Part shown: piece after piece, positions 23,137 through 32,263 of the stretch | Position numbering within the stretch: the first letter of the stretch is position 1 | How the letters are laid out: each line of letters starts with the position of its first letter | Assembly: GCF_000378485.1 (NCBI RefSeq) | Contig: NZ_KB899969.1 | Location: 372,001 to 436,000 of the forward strand | From: Flavobacterium rivuli WB 3.3-2 = DSM 21788 | GTDB lineage: Bacteria; Bacteroidota; Bacteroidia; Flavobacteriales; Flavobacteriaceae | Reading direction: 5' to 3' | DNA: 64,000 bases | Translations under genes and position numbers: made by a program | The notes under the pieces: model-generated | Told to the model about the DNA's origin: nothing | The model's database searches: none | The model's input: the letters and a program-made list of their open reading frames with translations, nothing else

Positions 23137-23523
23137 ATGCGCAAAAAAGTCGTCATAATTACTATTGCTGTCGTACTGTTAGCCGGGGTCTGGCTGTACA
23201 AAGGCTACCTGTATAAAGAGGTAAGAAACATTAGCAAAGAAGCTCCGGCTTATACCCTTACGGCAGATGAGCTGGTAAGCCAATATACCAACAACCAGCA
23301 ACAGGCAAATGCTGATTATTTAAATAAAACCATACAAATTACAGGGAATGTTACACAGGTTTCAGACTCTGTTGTAACTATCAATTCGCTAATTGTATGC
23401 TGTTTTGACGAAAAGCCTAATGCCCCGGCAAACTCTAAAATAATAACCATAAAGGGCAGGTGCATAGGCTATGACGAATTATTTAACGAAGTAAAACTGG
23501 ATCAGTGTACTATTAAACCATAA
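23137..23523 (+). CDS. OB-fold (tRNA_anti-like) membrane-anchored protein
   Basis: 128 residues: one N-terminal membrane anchor (about 4-22), a short helix (LTADELVSQY) and an OB-fold of the tRNA_anti-like type: YLNKTIQITGNVTQV, SLIVCCF, KIITIKGRCIGYDELFNEVKLDQC. The Cys pair CC and C before GYD are typical of this family of periplasmic proteins. First gene of an operon with DUF5777, cytochrome c, YceI, ankyrin and DOMON-like genes. Molecular role unknown. Confidence 0.8.
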   Translation: MRKKVVIITIAVVLLAGVWLYKGYLYKEVRNISKEAPAYTLTADELVSQYTNNQQQANADYLNKTIQITGNVTQVSDSVVTINSLIVCCFDEKPNAPANSKIITIKGRCIGYDELFNEVKLDQCTIKP

Positions 23524-23529
23524 TGTAAT

Positions 23530-24372
23530 ATGAAGTTTTTTTTAAGCGCTTTTTGCTTTTTTCTTTCCGTGGCCATCTATGCCCAGGATGACCTACTCAC
23601 CCAGCTGGACTCTACACAGGTACAGGACACTTATGCTACGGCAACCTTTAAGGGGCTACAAATTGTAACCTTGCAAACTACCAAGATGCCTGCTGCAAAA
23701 GAGTTTTATTTTTTAGTGTCGCACCGGTTTGGTACGGTTAAGAACGGTATCGATGAGTTTTTTGGGCTTGATGGTGCCACCACAAAACTTGGTGGTGTGT
23801 ATGGTGTTACTAACTGGTTATCGCTAAGTGCATCACGTCATACTATGCTTAAAACCTACGAAACATCGGCTAAGGTAAGGCTGGTACGCCAAAATGCAAA
23901 TTTCCCGGTAGACGTTGCAGCTTATGGTACGATTGATATTAATACACAGTTAGAAAAAGAGCAGTACCCCAAAATTACCTTTGGCGACAGGCTTACTTAT
24001 GTGAGCCAGTTGCTTATATCGCGTAAGTTTTCAGAACGCTTTTCGCTGGAACTGGTGCCGTCTTACATACACCGCAACTTGTATAATCTCGCTTTAGAGA
24101 ACGACAGGCAATTTTCTTTAGGTGCCGGCGGCAGGATGAAACTTACTAAAAGATTATCTGTAAATGTAGAATATGTTTACAATGCAGACCAGCCTGATTT
24201 TTATGTAAACCCTTTATCTGTAGGGTTAGATATAGAAACAGGAGGACATATTTTCCAGTTAATATTTACCAACTCGCAGTCTATGACAGAGAGTGGATAC
24301 CTGACTAATGCAACCGGTAACTGGGGCAAAGGCGATTTTTTCTTTGGGTTTAATTTATACAGGGTTTTTTAA
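23530..24372 (+). CDS. DUF5777 family beta-barrel protein
   Basis: 280 residues, signal peptide ending IYAQ, then the DUF5777 pattern: EFYFLVSHRFGTV, GIDEFFGLDGATTKLGG, YGVTNWLSLSASR and a last strand FFFGFNLYRVF. Predicted outer-membrane barrel. Starts 6 bases after the OB-fold gene and ends 8 bases before the cytochrome gene. DUF5777 proteins recur with YceI and cytochrome genes in Bacteroidota; a role in envelope redox or electron flow is inferred from neighbours. Confidence 0.85.
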   Translation: MKFFLSAFCFFLSVAIYAQDDLLTQLDSTQVQDTYATATFKGLQIVTLQTTKMPAAKEFYFLVSHRFGTVKNGIDEFFGLDGATTKLGGVYGVTNWLSLSASRHTMLKTYETSAKVRLVRQNANFPVDVAAYGTIDINTQLEKEQYPKITFGDRLTYVSQLLISRKFSERFSLELVPSYIHRNLYNLALENDRQFSLGAGGRMKLTKRLSVNVEYVYNADQPDFYVNPLSVGLDIETGGHIFQLIFTNSQSMTESGYLTNATGNWGKGDFFFGFNLYRVF

Positions 24373-24380
24373 AGTTTATA

Positions 24381-24740
24381 ATGATGAAGAAGTTTATATA
24401 CATACCATTTTTTGCCATGGCTTTATACAGTTGCGATACACACACGTATGAAGATATAGAGGTGCCTGTAATTGTAGACGGCAGCGTAACCTACAACGCA
24501 CAAATAAAAACAATAATAGATGCAAATTGTACCGGTTGCCACTCTCCCGGCAGTAACGCAGGCTTTAGGCCGCTTACCAATTATGCCGAGGTTAAAGATG
24601 CTGTACAAAACACCGATTTGCTGGACAGGATTCAACGGCAAAACGGCGAGCAGGGCATTATGCCTGCTACGGGGCGTATGTCTCAAAATAATATAGACCT
24701 GATATTGCAATGGAATGCCGACGGGCTTTTAGAAAATTAA
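24381..24740 (+). CDS. Mono-haem cytochrome c lipoprotein
   Basis: 119 residues. Lipobox ALYSC (Cys18). Haem site CTGCH (C50, C53, H54) followed by SPG, and a likely distal ligand Met94 in GIMPATG, a normal class-I cytochrome c layout for a small domain. A second in-frame ATG 3 bases later is an equally good start. Anchored in the envelope, it could pass electrons to the DOMON-like protein or an unknown partner in the operon. Confidence 0.85.
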   Translation: MMKKFIYIPFFAMALYSCDTHTYEDIEVPVIVDGSVTYNAQIKTIIDANCTGCHSPGSNAGFRPLTNYAEVKDAVQNTDLLDRIQRQNGEQGIMPATGRMSQNNIDLILQWNADGLLEN

Positions 24741-24752
24741 ATTAAGATTACT

Positions 24753-25301
24753 ATGAAAAAGATTAAAGTAGTATTTACAATACTGATGCTTGCGGTAAGC
24801 ACCTGCTTTTATGCACAAAAATACAGCACGAAAATCGGCGTGATACGTTTTGAGGCATCGGTACCTTCGTTTGAAGAAGTGGCGGGAGAGAACAAAACGG
24901 CTTCGGCTATATTGGAACCAGTAACCGGTAATATTGCCGTGCTTGCCCTTATGAAAGGATTCAGGTTTAAAGTGGCATTAATGGAAGAGCATTTTAATGA
25001 GAACTATGTAGAGTCTGACAAATACCCAAAGGCTACTTTTAAAGGTAAGGTAGACGGGCTGGATGTTGCAAAGCTTACAACAGATGCAAAACCTTATACT
25101 ATTACCGGCGATTTAACCCTGCATGGTAAAACCGTAAAAGTGACCGATTCGGCAAAGATCTCTAAGTCAGGAAATACAATTACAATAACAGGAAGTTTCC
25201 AGGTACAGCCTAAAGATTTTGCTATAGAAATACCGTCTGTGGTAAGTAAAAAAGTGGCCGATAAAATAGAGGTTAGCTATAAATTACAACTTACAAATTA
25301 A
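24753..25301 (+). CDS. YceI family periplasmic protein
   Basis: 182 residues, signal peptide to FYAQ, then a lipocalin-like YceI fold: IGVIRFEASVPSFEEV, EHFNENYVESDKYPKATFKG, LTLHGKTV, and VQPKDFAIEIP. The VESDKYP segment is the family hallmark. YceI proteins bind polyisoprenoid or other amphiphiles; here the ligand is unknown. In the middle of the DUF5777/cytochrome operon. Confidence 0.92.
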   Translation: MKKIKVVFTILMLAVSTCFYAQKYSTKIGVIRFEASVPSFEEVAGENKTASAILEPVTGNIAVLALMKGFRFKVALMEEHFNENYVESDKYPKATFKGKVDGLDVAKLTTDAKPYTITGDLTLHGKTVKVTDSAKISKSGNTITITGSFQVQPKDFAIEIPSVVSKKVADKIEVSYKLQLTN

Positions 25302-25308
25302 GGATACT

Positions 25309-25824
25309 ATGAAAAAGATAATTGCCTTTTTGCTATTAATAAGTGCCTTTAGTAATGCACAATCTAAGGATGTGTTTGATACTGCCCGTAGCGGTACCGT
25401 AGACGAAATAAAAATGCTTGTACAAAAAAACAAGGATACTATCAATGCTGTAAATGCCGCCGGTTTTACCCCACTTATTCTTGCGTGTTACCGTGGCAAC
25501 AACTCCGTAGCCGAATATTTAGCACAAAATGTAAAAGATGTAAACTATAACAGCTCTAACGGTACGGCACTTGCTGCGGCTGTTATAAAAGGAAACGTGG
25601 CTGTAACAAAAGCATTACTGCTGCGTAAAGCCAATCCTAATATTGCCGATACCCTGGGTGTTACGCCACTGGTTTACGCAGCCCAATTTCAAAAAACCGA
25701 GCTTGTAAAATTATTATTGCAATATAAAGCAAACCCATTAACGGCAGATAAAGAGGGTAAAACCCCTTACGATTATGCCCTTTTTACTAAAAATGATGAA
25801 ATTATTAACCTTCTAAAAAAATAA
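25309..25824 (+). CDS. Exported ankyrin-repeat protein
   Basis: 171 residues with a signal peptide (about 1-18, SNAQ). Four ankyrin units follow (VNAAGFTPLILACYRGN, GTALAAAVIKGN, LGVTPLVYAAQFQKTELVKLL, EGKTPYDYALFTKND, each quoted separately). Exported ankyrin proteins often sit beside redox enzymes such as catalases in other bacteria; here next to YceI and cytochrome c. Probably a scaffold. Confidence 0.85.
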   Translation: MKKIIAFLLLISAFSNAQSKDVFDTARSGTVDEIKMLVQKNKDTINAVNAAGFTPLILACYRGNNSVAEYLAQNVKDVNYNSSNGTALAAAVIKGNVAVTKALLLRKANPNIADTLGVTPLVYAAQFQKTELVKLLLQYKANPLTADKEGKTPYDYALFTKNDEIINLLKK

Positions 25825-25827
25825 GCT

Positions 25828-26598
25828 ATGAAAAAATTATTACTTGTTTCCTTATTATTCCTTACCGCTGCGGGGGTAAATGCACAGGCAAAATCTACAG
25901 GATCGGTAAGCCTTATGACGGGCATGACCGCTACGTTAATGCTGGATAGTACCACAACTACTGCTACCTTAACCCTTACCGGCCCATCTGACAGGTGGTT
26001 TGCATTGCAATTTGGTTCTTTTGCCGATGGTCAGGGTATGGAATCGGGCCAGGATATGGTGTACTACAATGGCACTACACTGGTAGATGGCACTATGAAC
26101 GGTATTGGTGCTGTACCTTCTTCCGATACGAATAACTGGGCGGTAACTTCTAACACGGTTGCAGGAACCGTAAGAACCATCGTAGCTACAAGGGCTTTTA
26201 CAGCCGGAGCTAACGATTATACTTTTAATTATGATAACGAAAGTATCGACTTTGCTTATGCCCGCGGTACATCGGCAGGTTTTACATTACAAGGGCATGG
26301 CGGAAACAGGGGCTACAGGCTGAGCAATACCTTTAGCGATGTTTTGGCTACAAATGCACTTAGCCTTGAAGGATTAACGGTATATCCTAACCCGGCATCG
26401 GGCATAGTGACTGTTAAAAATAAAGCATTACTTAGTGAGATAAGGGTTGTTAACCTTTTAGGTCAGGAAGTAGTATCGCAAAAAGCAAATGATACCGCTG
26501 TTCCGGTCAATATATCCGGATTATCTACAGGCACTTATGTGTTTAAAATTACTGCTGCCGATGGGCGTACAACTTCTGTAAAAGTGGTAAAGCAATAA
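25828..26598 (+). CDS. DOMON-like domain protein with T9SS sorting signal
   Basis: 256 residues: signal peptide (1-19, VNAQ), a ~155-residue beta-sandwich with SDRWFALQFG, GQDMVYYNG and a GHGGNRGYRLS segment, which resembles DOMON domains that bind haem or sugars, then a ~80-residue T9SS sorting domain (LTVYPNPASGIVTVKN, VVNLLGQEV, GTYVFKITA). Exported to the surface and last gene of the operon. The family call is by pattern only; haem binding is a testable inference given the cytochrome two genes upstream. Confidence 0.72.
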   Translation: MKKLLLVSLLFLTAAGVNAQAKSTGSVSLMTGMTATLMLDSTTTTATLTLTGPSDRWFALQFGSFADGQGMESGQDMVYYNGTTLVDGTMNGIGAVPSSDTNNWAVTSNTVAGTVRTIVATRAFTAGANDYTFNYDNESIDFAYARGTSAGFTLQGHGGNRGYRLSNTFSDVLATNALSLEGLTVYPNPASGIVTVKNKALLSEIRVVNLLGQEVVSQKANDTAVPVNISGLSTGTYVFKITAADGRTTSVKVVKQ

Positions 26599-26633
26599 AT
26601 AATACTTACTAACTCTTGGTTTTTAGTTTTTTG

Positions 26634-26661
26634 AAAAGGCTCCCTGTTTAAGGGGCCTTTT
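26634..26661. terminator. Bidirectional terminator
   Basis: AAAAGGC (26634-26640) pairs with GCCTTTT (26655-26661), with extra CCC/GGG pairing inside; lies between convergent genes ending at 26598 and 26668. Confidence 0.75.
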
Positions 26662-26667
26662 CTGTGT

Positions 26668-29600
26668 TTAAAAATATGCCCTAAGCTGTATATTACCCGT
26701 ATGTATGGTACTGCTGGTTTCGCTTTTTCGCCCTTGGTAGTTTACATTTATATCGAGAAACTGGGTAAGGTTTTTTTGCACGAGTAAGCGCCATGTAAGG
26801 TTTTGTCCGGGCTGTAAACCCTCAAGCATTTGGTAGGCTGCGGCACTGTTCTGGTTTCCTGTAAAATCATTTTTATATAGCGAAAATTCGCCGCTGGCGG
26901 TAAACTGCTTTTGCGATGCATAACTAAACGATGTGCCAAAACGCTGCTGATGCAACGTTTCCATTTCGCCAATTTTATTTTCCTGGTTTTGATATTCGTA
27001 AAACACATCCCAACTTGCGTTGCGCGAAAATATGTATGACACTTTAGGCCCCACCTGATAATTGTTTATGGTGTAGTTTTTACTGGCATAATCTTCTGCC
27101 GTGCTTGATGATTTTCCTTCCTGTCCGGCAACACTCAGCAGCCATGTTTTTTGTATAAGGTGGGCATATTGCAACTGGTGCGACAGTATTTTTGCATCCT
27201 GAGAACCTACTGTAAGCAAATTCTTGGTGCGGTTGCTTAAATAGGTATAAGTAACAGAATGATTTTGCTTACCGCGGTTATAAAACAAACTGTTTCTAAA
27301 CGATGAGTTTAGCCCAAGCAAGTCGTTTTCGCTGGTAGAAAAAGGATTGAGGTCAAAATTATCGGCTTTGCGCTGAATCTTACGATCTATTAAAAATGAG
27401 CTTTGGTTATAAAAATAAGAAAGTAATTTTCTTACACCGGTCTTGCTCTGCCACTGGTTAGGATTCAAGGTAAGCGATTGCGAAAATTTATTTTGGTGGG
27501 TTCCTATATAAACCTGGTTTGGTAAATATACGCGTACATATATAGCCTGGTCCGGAAAGGGAGCCACTTCAAACTCCTGCAATTCCTGTATGCCGTTACC
27601 GTTATAATCATTCCAGCGGTACACACCCTGCCCGGGGTCTACCTGCAGGTAGGTAAACTCCTGCCGCGCAATCCTGCCCGATGATGTTTCATAAGCCGTA
27701 CTAACCTGTACTAACTGATCCCAGTAGCGGTCGTTATATAGCAATCGTGAGTTAAGTGAGGGTTCACTGGCAATGGAAGGATCTTCAAATTTTAGCTTGC
27801 GGTAATTTACAAAAAGGCTCAGGTCGCTTTTTTCTGTTTTTATTAATCGCGACTTAAGGTAATACGAGCGCGAGGTATTTACTTTTTGCAGCAGCCCGTT
27901 AAACAAACTGTCGTTAGCCCGTTGCAAATAGCCTACCTCTACAAATACTTTAGTACTGTCGCCACGCCCCACAAAAGCACCATACTCTGTAAAACGCTGG
28001 CTAAGCGTAGAAAGCAGGTTTGTAGACTTTATAGTTTCTTTATTGTCTTCAAGCCGCAGCGTACCGCCTACCCAGTTTTTGCCAAAATGATATTTGGATA
28101 ACGCCTCATTCCTTACAAATTCTGATTTAGAATAGTTACCATCGCTCTGTAACACACTTCCCCTGTTTTGTATAAAGAAGTTTCCAAATTTTATTTGCCC
28201 GTCTACCACATGGCGTGTGCCATTAAACGCACTCGAAAAATCGAGCTTTTCCAACTGGTAATTTACCTGTCCGTTCTTAGGCAATTTAAAAGTTGTACCT
28301 GCTGTAAGGTAACTTTGGTTAGCATCGGTAGTAATAAGGTTGTTAAGATTCCAGTCGCGGTTAAACTCTATATTAAACAGGCGTTCTATAGTCCTGAAAT
28401 CTTTTTGCACAAACTGGTAATTGGCAAACGCATCAAGCTGCCAGCTGCCTGTATACACGCGTTGTTTTGCATTAAGCTTACCGGCAATGCCGTTGTTGTT
28501 GCCATCATCTACAGGCGAGTACAGGTTAAGGTCGTTATTGCTAATGCCTGCTTCAAAATCTATAATCGTTTTTTCGCTTGGGTTATACTTGCCCAGTACT
28601 GTGGCTATCTGAATTTTTTCGGGGGCAGTAATCCTGATGACCGGCTCATAATTACCCTGTGGAACACCGTCTACCGGGGCAATATACTGGTAAATTTTGC
28701 CCACAGCTGCGGCGTTGCTAAGCGTATAGTTACCCTGGTTAGTACCCACTAACGAGAAACGGACATTATAAAGAACATCATCCGGGTTAGTGCTGTACTC
28801 GTAAATTTCTATGCTGCCGTTGTTTATTTTTCGGTATAGTATCTTGTTTTCGGTATAGGTATCTACGTATGCAGATGGCGCTATCATCTGGCCGGTATTA
28901 TCTCCTGCCTGCTGCAATATTGCTACCTGTTCGGGTGTAAGGTTTTGTTGGAGTGGCTGGTTTTTCATATCATTTTCAGAATATACAAAACCGCCGATGC
29001 TCCATTTTTCACGCTCATGGGTAACACCGCCATAGGTAACAAAGCGGGTATAATTTTGCTGCGAGTACTGATACTCTACATTAATACGCATTTCGCTCGT
29101 AATGGGGAACAGGGAGGTGAAAATTATTTCGCCTGCATTATAATCTATAACATAATCGTTGTTTTCGCCACGTTCCAATAAAATACCGTTAACATACACC
29201 CGTTCCGACCCTGATACTACCAGTACATACAATTCGCCATTATTGCCCGTAAGTTTATACGGCCCCTGGTTGCCTTCTGTGCCTGTAAATGTGCTGCGGG
29301 CATACTGGCCGCGTACAAGGGCCGCGGCGGCAAATATATTAGTTTTGGCTTCGGGCGTTCCAAAGCTGAATGTGGTAGATAAGCCTTGCACCTTTTTATT
29401 AAAGTTAAGAAAGCGCGACTGCCGGTTTTCGAGAAAAAGGTCGCCTGCGCGGATGTTCCATTTATCACTAAAAATCTCTATAAATATCTGGTCGAACTCG
29501 TCGAGCTTTTGCGAGTAGCCGCCCTCCTGCAAGGGTATATTACTATCCTGTATAGAGGCGCGCAGACTAACCTTGTCGCTAAGTTTTCCGGTAATTTGCA

Positions 29601-30087
29601 GGTCAAGGTTAGAGTTTACAACCGCATTCTGGTTATTGCCAATGGTAACGCCCCGCGTAATACTACCCGATGTGGTAAGCCCGCTAAAAGGTTTAAAAGT
29701 ATTTAGTGGGTCCTGTACAACAGTATAGCGTTGGCCGGTATCTGCATCGTTAGGCACCACACGGCTGCTGTTATATATGCTGTATTTTTTAGTAAGGTAT
29801 TCGGGGTAAGCAAGATAGTTTACAGTAAGCGAATCCTGTGTGGTAAAGCCGTTCTTAAAAGTGAGGAGCCCGATATTATAATCAACCTTATAATAACTGG
29901 TATCTATAGTTTTGCCTGCTAAATCCTGAAGCGAAAAATAAGCAGGGTTTATGCTCACGCTGTCTATACGTATGGTATCGCGCACGGCAGCGGTTTTTAT
30001 GTTTTTATAGGGCGTAGGTGTTTCCTGCCCGTAAACGACAGAAACGCAACATAAAAGCACCCATAAAAGCCTGTTTTTAAGCATCAC
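26668..30087 (-). CDS. Large outer-membrane beta-barrel protein, conserved in Bacteroidota
   Basis: 1139 residues with a signal peptide (to VVYGQ). The N-terminal third has a soluble part with a repeated motif VYVNGILLERGENNDYVIDYNAGEIIF (quoted for position only: about residues 300-325) that resembles segments in SprA-like proteins. From about residue 350 there are regular amphipathic strands with turn-rich loops, as in very large barrels. No plug, no TonB box. Monocistronic with its own -7 box and terminator. I do not recognise a named function. Confidence 0.75.
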   Translation of the reverse strand: MMLKNRLLWVLLCCVSVVYGQETPTPYKNIKTAAVRDTIRIDSVSINPAYFSLQDLAGKTIDTSYYKVDYNIGLLTFKNGFTTQDSLTVNYLAYPEYLTKKYSIYNSSRVVPNDADTGQRYTVVQDPLNTFKPFSGLTTSGSITRGVTIGNNQNAVVNSNLDLQITGKLSDKVSLRASIQDSNIPLQEGGYSQKLDEFDQIFIEIFSDKWNIRAGDLFLENRQSRFLNFNKKVQGLSTTFSFGTPEAKTNIFAAAALVRGQYARSTFTGTEGNQGPYKLTGNNGELYVLVVSGSERVYVNGILLERGENNDYVIDYNAGEIIFTSLFPITSEMRINVEYQYSQQNYTRFVTYGGVTHEREKWSIGGFVYSENDMKNQPLQQNLTPEQVAILQQAGDNTGQMIAPSAYVDTYTENKILYRKINNGSIEIYEYSTNPDDVLYNVRFSLVGTNQGNYTLSNAAAVGKIYQYIAPVDGVPQGNYEPVIRITAPEKIQIATVLGKYNPSEKTIIDFEAGISNNDLNLYSPVDDGNNNGIAGKLNAKQRVYTGSWQLDAFANYQFVQKDFRTIERLFNIEFNRDWNLNNLITTDANQSYLTAGTTFKLPKNGQVNYQLEKLDFSSAFNGTRHVVDGQIKFGNFFIQNRGSVLQSDGNYSKSEFVRNEALSKYHFGKNWVGGTLRLEDNKETIKSTNLLSTLSQRFTEYGAFVGRGDSTKVFVEVGYLQRANDSLFNGLLQKVNTSRSYYLKSRLIKTEKSDLSLFVNYRKLKFEDPSIASEPSLNSRLLYNDRYWDQLVQVSTAYETSSGRIARQEFTYLQVDPGQGVYRWNDYNGNGIQELQEFEVAPFPDQAIYVRVYLPNQVYIGTHQNKFSQSLTLNPNQWQSKTGVRKLLSYFYNQSSFLIDRKIQRKADNFDLNPFSTSENDLLGLNSSFRNSLFYNRGKQNHSVTYTYLSNRTKNLLTVGSQDAKILSHQLQYAHLIQKTWLLSVAGQEGKSSSTAEDYASKNYTINNYQVGPKVSYIFSRNASWDVFYEYQNQENKIGEMETLHQQRFGTSFSYASQKQFTASGEFSLYKNDFTGNQNSAAAYQMLEGLQPGQNLTWRLLVQKNLTQFLDINVNYQGRKSETSSTIHTGNIQLRAYF

Positions 30088-30109
30088 AGAAATATAAACT
30101 CAAAAACAG

Positions 30110-30117
30110 CAAAAGTA
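30110..30117 (-). promoter_or_regulatory. -7 box of the large barrel gene
   Basis: TACTTTTG on the minus strand, 22 bases before the ATG at 30087; perfect TAnnTTTG. Confidence 0.5.
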
Positions 30118-30219
30118 GTGTATTTAAAGAGAAGATTTAAGATATGGGTTTGCCTTGGTTTTTTACTCAAAAAAAATATTATAATAGGACTGCTGGTATA
30201 ATTTTATTTAGCAGGTTAC

Positions 30220-30227
30220 TATATTTG
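30220..30227 (+). promoter_or_regulatory. -7 box of the 30258 membrane protein gene
   Basis: TATATTTG, perfect TAnnTTTG, 30 bases before the ATG at 30258. Confidence 0.5.
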
Positions 30228-30257
30228 AGTAGATTTGGAAACATATACTATTAAATT

Positions 30258-30848
30258 ATGAAAAACGTAGAATTAATTCTTGGGGGATTTGGTCTAACAG
30301 GTGTAGTTTTAAGTTTAAAGCTATTTCCGGGAGGAAGCATAACCATAATACTTTCCTTTTTATTGTTGGCAATATTATATTTATTTCTCAGCTTCGCGCT
30401 TATTAATAGTATAAGGTTTAGGGGTATATTTAAAAGTGAAAGTTATAAAGGGATTAAATCCTTTCGTATTATAGGGGCTGTATGTACCGGTATTTGTTTG
30501 TCGGTGGTGGTGATAGGTTTGTTATTTAAATTTATGTCATGGCCGGGAAGTTCGGCAATGCTTTTTGCAGGGCTTTTACCGCTTACGGTAATAGCTATAA
30601 CAGCAACGGTTAAATTTTTTAGCACCAAAGAAATTTTCTATCGTAACATTATTATCCGGATACTGATTTATGGAGTGCCTGCTATACTACTTGTATTTTA
30701 TCCAACACTTGTAAACGAAATTAGATACAGGGGTTATCCTGCCTATGTAATTGCTCTTAAAGCTGCCGATGAAAATCCTGATAATGAAGCACTGCAACAA
30801 AAAGCCGCCGAAGAGTTCTCGAAAATACAGAGTAGTAGCGAAGAATAA
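30258..30848 (+). CDS. Hypothetical multi-pass membrane protein (GldL-like helices)
   Basis: 196 residues with about five hydrophobic helices (roughly 8-26, 28-50, 69-90, 98-116, 128-148) and a soluble, charged C-terminus (LKAADENPDNEALQQKA). The segment LLFKFMSWPGSSAML resembles the first helices of the gliding-motility protein GldL, but the rest does not. Monocistronic. Function unknown. Confidence 0.65.
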   Translation: MKNVELILGGFGLTGVVLSLKLFPGGSITIILSFLLLAILYLFLSFALINSIRFRGIFKSESYKGIKSFRIIGAVCTGICLSVVVIGLLFKFMSWPGSSAMLFAGLLPLTVIAITATVKFFSTKEIFYRNIIIRILIYGVPAILLVFYPTLVNEIRYRGYPAYVIALKAADENPDNEALQQKAAEEFSKIQSSSEE

Positions 30849-30904
30849 TACTTTGTATTGCTCTATCTATAATACCCGAATTTACTAAAGTTGCTATTTT
30901 GAAA

Positions 30905-30938
30905 ATAAAAAAATCCCTTATACTGAGGTATAAGGGAT
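30905..30938 (-). terminator. Minus-strand intrinsic terminator without an upstream gene
   Basis: ATCCCTTATAC (30913-30923), loop TGAG, GTATAAGGGAT (30928-30938): perfect 11-bp stem. The T run (TTTTTTTATTTTC) is only on the minus-strand side, so it should end a minus transcript starting within about 31015-30939, where there is no ORF. Confidence 0.75.
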
Positions 30939-31030
30939 GGGTGTAATAATTGTTGGTGGTGGTTTTTTGTTTTCAGAAAGCTAAACAGTTACAGCAATGG
31001 CATGCTGCACTATTAACAGGCGGCAAGGTA
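30905..31030 (-). ncRNA. Candidate small RNA or orphan leader/attenuator
   Basis: Between two minus-strand terminators (31108-31143 and 30905-30938) lies about 170 bases with no gene. On the minus strand a TTGACA (about 31050) is followed 15-18 bases later by TATACCTTG, a promoter-like arrangement, giving a transcript of roughly 110 bases that ends in the perfect hairpin. Near the 3' end are ACC/CAC-rich codons, as in amino-acid leader peptides, but no biosynthetic gene follows. The 5' end is approximate. Confidence 0.4.
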
Positions 31031-31107
31031 TAGCAAAATAGAATGGCTGTCAATACCCATTAATAGGGATATTTCAATAATTTTCAAAAAATAATTACAC
31101 GTCCTAA

Positions 31108-31143
31108 AACAACAAAAGCCGTCCTGAAAGGACGACTTTTGTT
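31108..31143. terminator. Terminator of the Omp28-related gene
   Basis: AACAAAAG-C-CGTCCT pairs with AGGACG-A-CTTTTGTT around a GAA loop, 17 bases past the stop at 31160 on the minus strand; symmetrical enough to work both ways. Confidence 0.75.
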
Positions 31144-31159
31144 TATAATTTAAACTTAA

Positions 31160-32209
31160 CTAAAGCATTTCAAAATCCTGTGCATCGCCGGCAGCAGCTT
31201 TACGTACGTTAATTGCTTTACCATCGGCTCCTACAAGAAACGCTACAAACTCTACATTAGCAGCATTACTAATATTTGCCGGCAAGGTGGTATTAAACGT
31301 TTTGGTGTATATGCCGTACAGCTTTGTTTCGCTATCAGGAACTGCTTCACCAAGAATAGGGGTAAGGCAGGCACGTAATACATGGTTGTGAGTGTAATTT
31401 TCTAAAACATCTACACCATCAAAATAACTTGTATAGTTGTGCTGCTCATATAACAACCCATTCTCTAAAACATAAACAACAAGCTTTAGCCCGCTAAAAT
31501 CAGCACCAAATTGTGCGCTAACATCCAGCGTAAGGTTGTTGCCATTAACAATGGGCTTAAGCGCAAGGCCTAATTTAGGGTTGGCACCCTGTGTTAAGGC
31601 AATAGCCTGTGCTATATTGTTTGGTTCGGGGCTTGTCCATAAAACCTTCCTGTTAAGAAACCCTTTAGGGTAACTTGGTATGTTCAGAGTAGCCTCCAGT
31701 TCAGACGCATCAAAATTATAAGGGTCATACACAATACTAAGCATATCGCTCGATGGCCTGTGTATAGCAACCGTAACAGCATCGTCGCTTTGGCCGTGTA
31801 CAAGGTCTATGGCATAAGCTACACGCGGGCAGTAGCCGCACCATGTACCGGTATAATCTTCTATTAGTACCCTCTTGCGGAAATTAAGTTCTGTACCATC
31901 GCCAAAAGAAACTTCAACATTATCTGATGTAAGGTCATAGTAAGTAGCCTTAACATTATGCGTGCTTACTACTGCAGATGTAAGTTTATTGCCTTCTATG
32001 GCAGTACCATCTACATAAAAAACAGCGTCGTTAGTGTGTTCTATACCATTATTGTCCCTTACTGTAAAAGTTATGGTATCGCCAAAACGTTTCACAGAAC
32101 TATCTGCTGTAAGTATTACAGAGTCTGAAGATTCTAAAACGGTATAATCAGACGAACAGCCCCATAATGCAAGGGCGCTCACGATAATAAAGCCAAATAC
32201 TTTTTTCAT
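31160..32209 (-). CDS. Omp28-related lipoprotein with thioredoxin-like CxxC
   Basis: 349 residues. Lipobox LWGC (Cys18). An N-terminal Ig-like segment (about 28-105) precedes the Omp28 domain, which starts RVLIEDYTGTWCGYC with the CxxC pair C124/C127. It continues with a thioredoxin-like strand order and IPSYPKGFLNRK (cis-Pro region). Omp28 is an outer-membrane antigen of Bacteroidota. It follows a T9SS gene by 54 bases and sits in a group of thiol proteins. Confidence 0.88.
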   Translation of the reverse strand: MKKVFGFIIVSALALWGCSSDYTVLESSDSVILTADSSVKRFGDTITFTVRDNNGIEHTNDAVFYVDGTAIEGNKLTSAVVSTHNVKATYYDLTSDNVEVSFGDGTELNFRKRVLIEDYTGTWCGYCPRVAYAIDLVHGQSDDAVTVAIHRPSSDMLSIVYDPYNFDASELEATLNIPSYPKGFLNRKVLWTSPEPNNIAQAIALTQGANPKLGLALKPIVNGNNLTLDVSAQFGADFSGLKLVVYVLENGLLYEQHNYTSYFDGVDVLENYTHNHVLRACLTPILGEAVPDSETKLYGIYTKTFNTTLPANISNAANVEFVAFLVGADGKAINVRKAAAGDAQDFEML

Positions 32210-32263
32210 TTAATGTGTAATTGTGGTAATCTTAAACTTAAGTGCATTAAGAGATTTGCTACT

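Noticed and set aside
28168..28752. 194-codon plus-strand ORF inside the giant barrel gene
   Set aside because: No start signal, no recognisable domain, and lies antisense to a gene with clear signal peptide and strand pattern.
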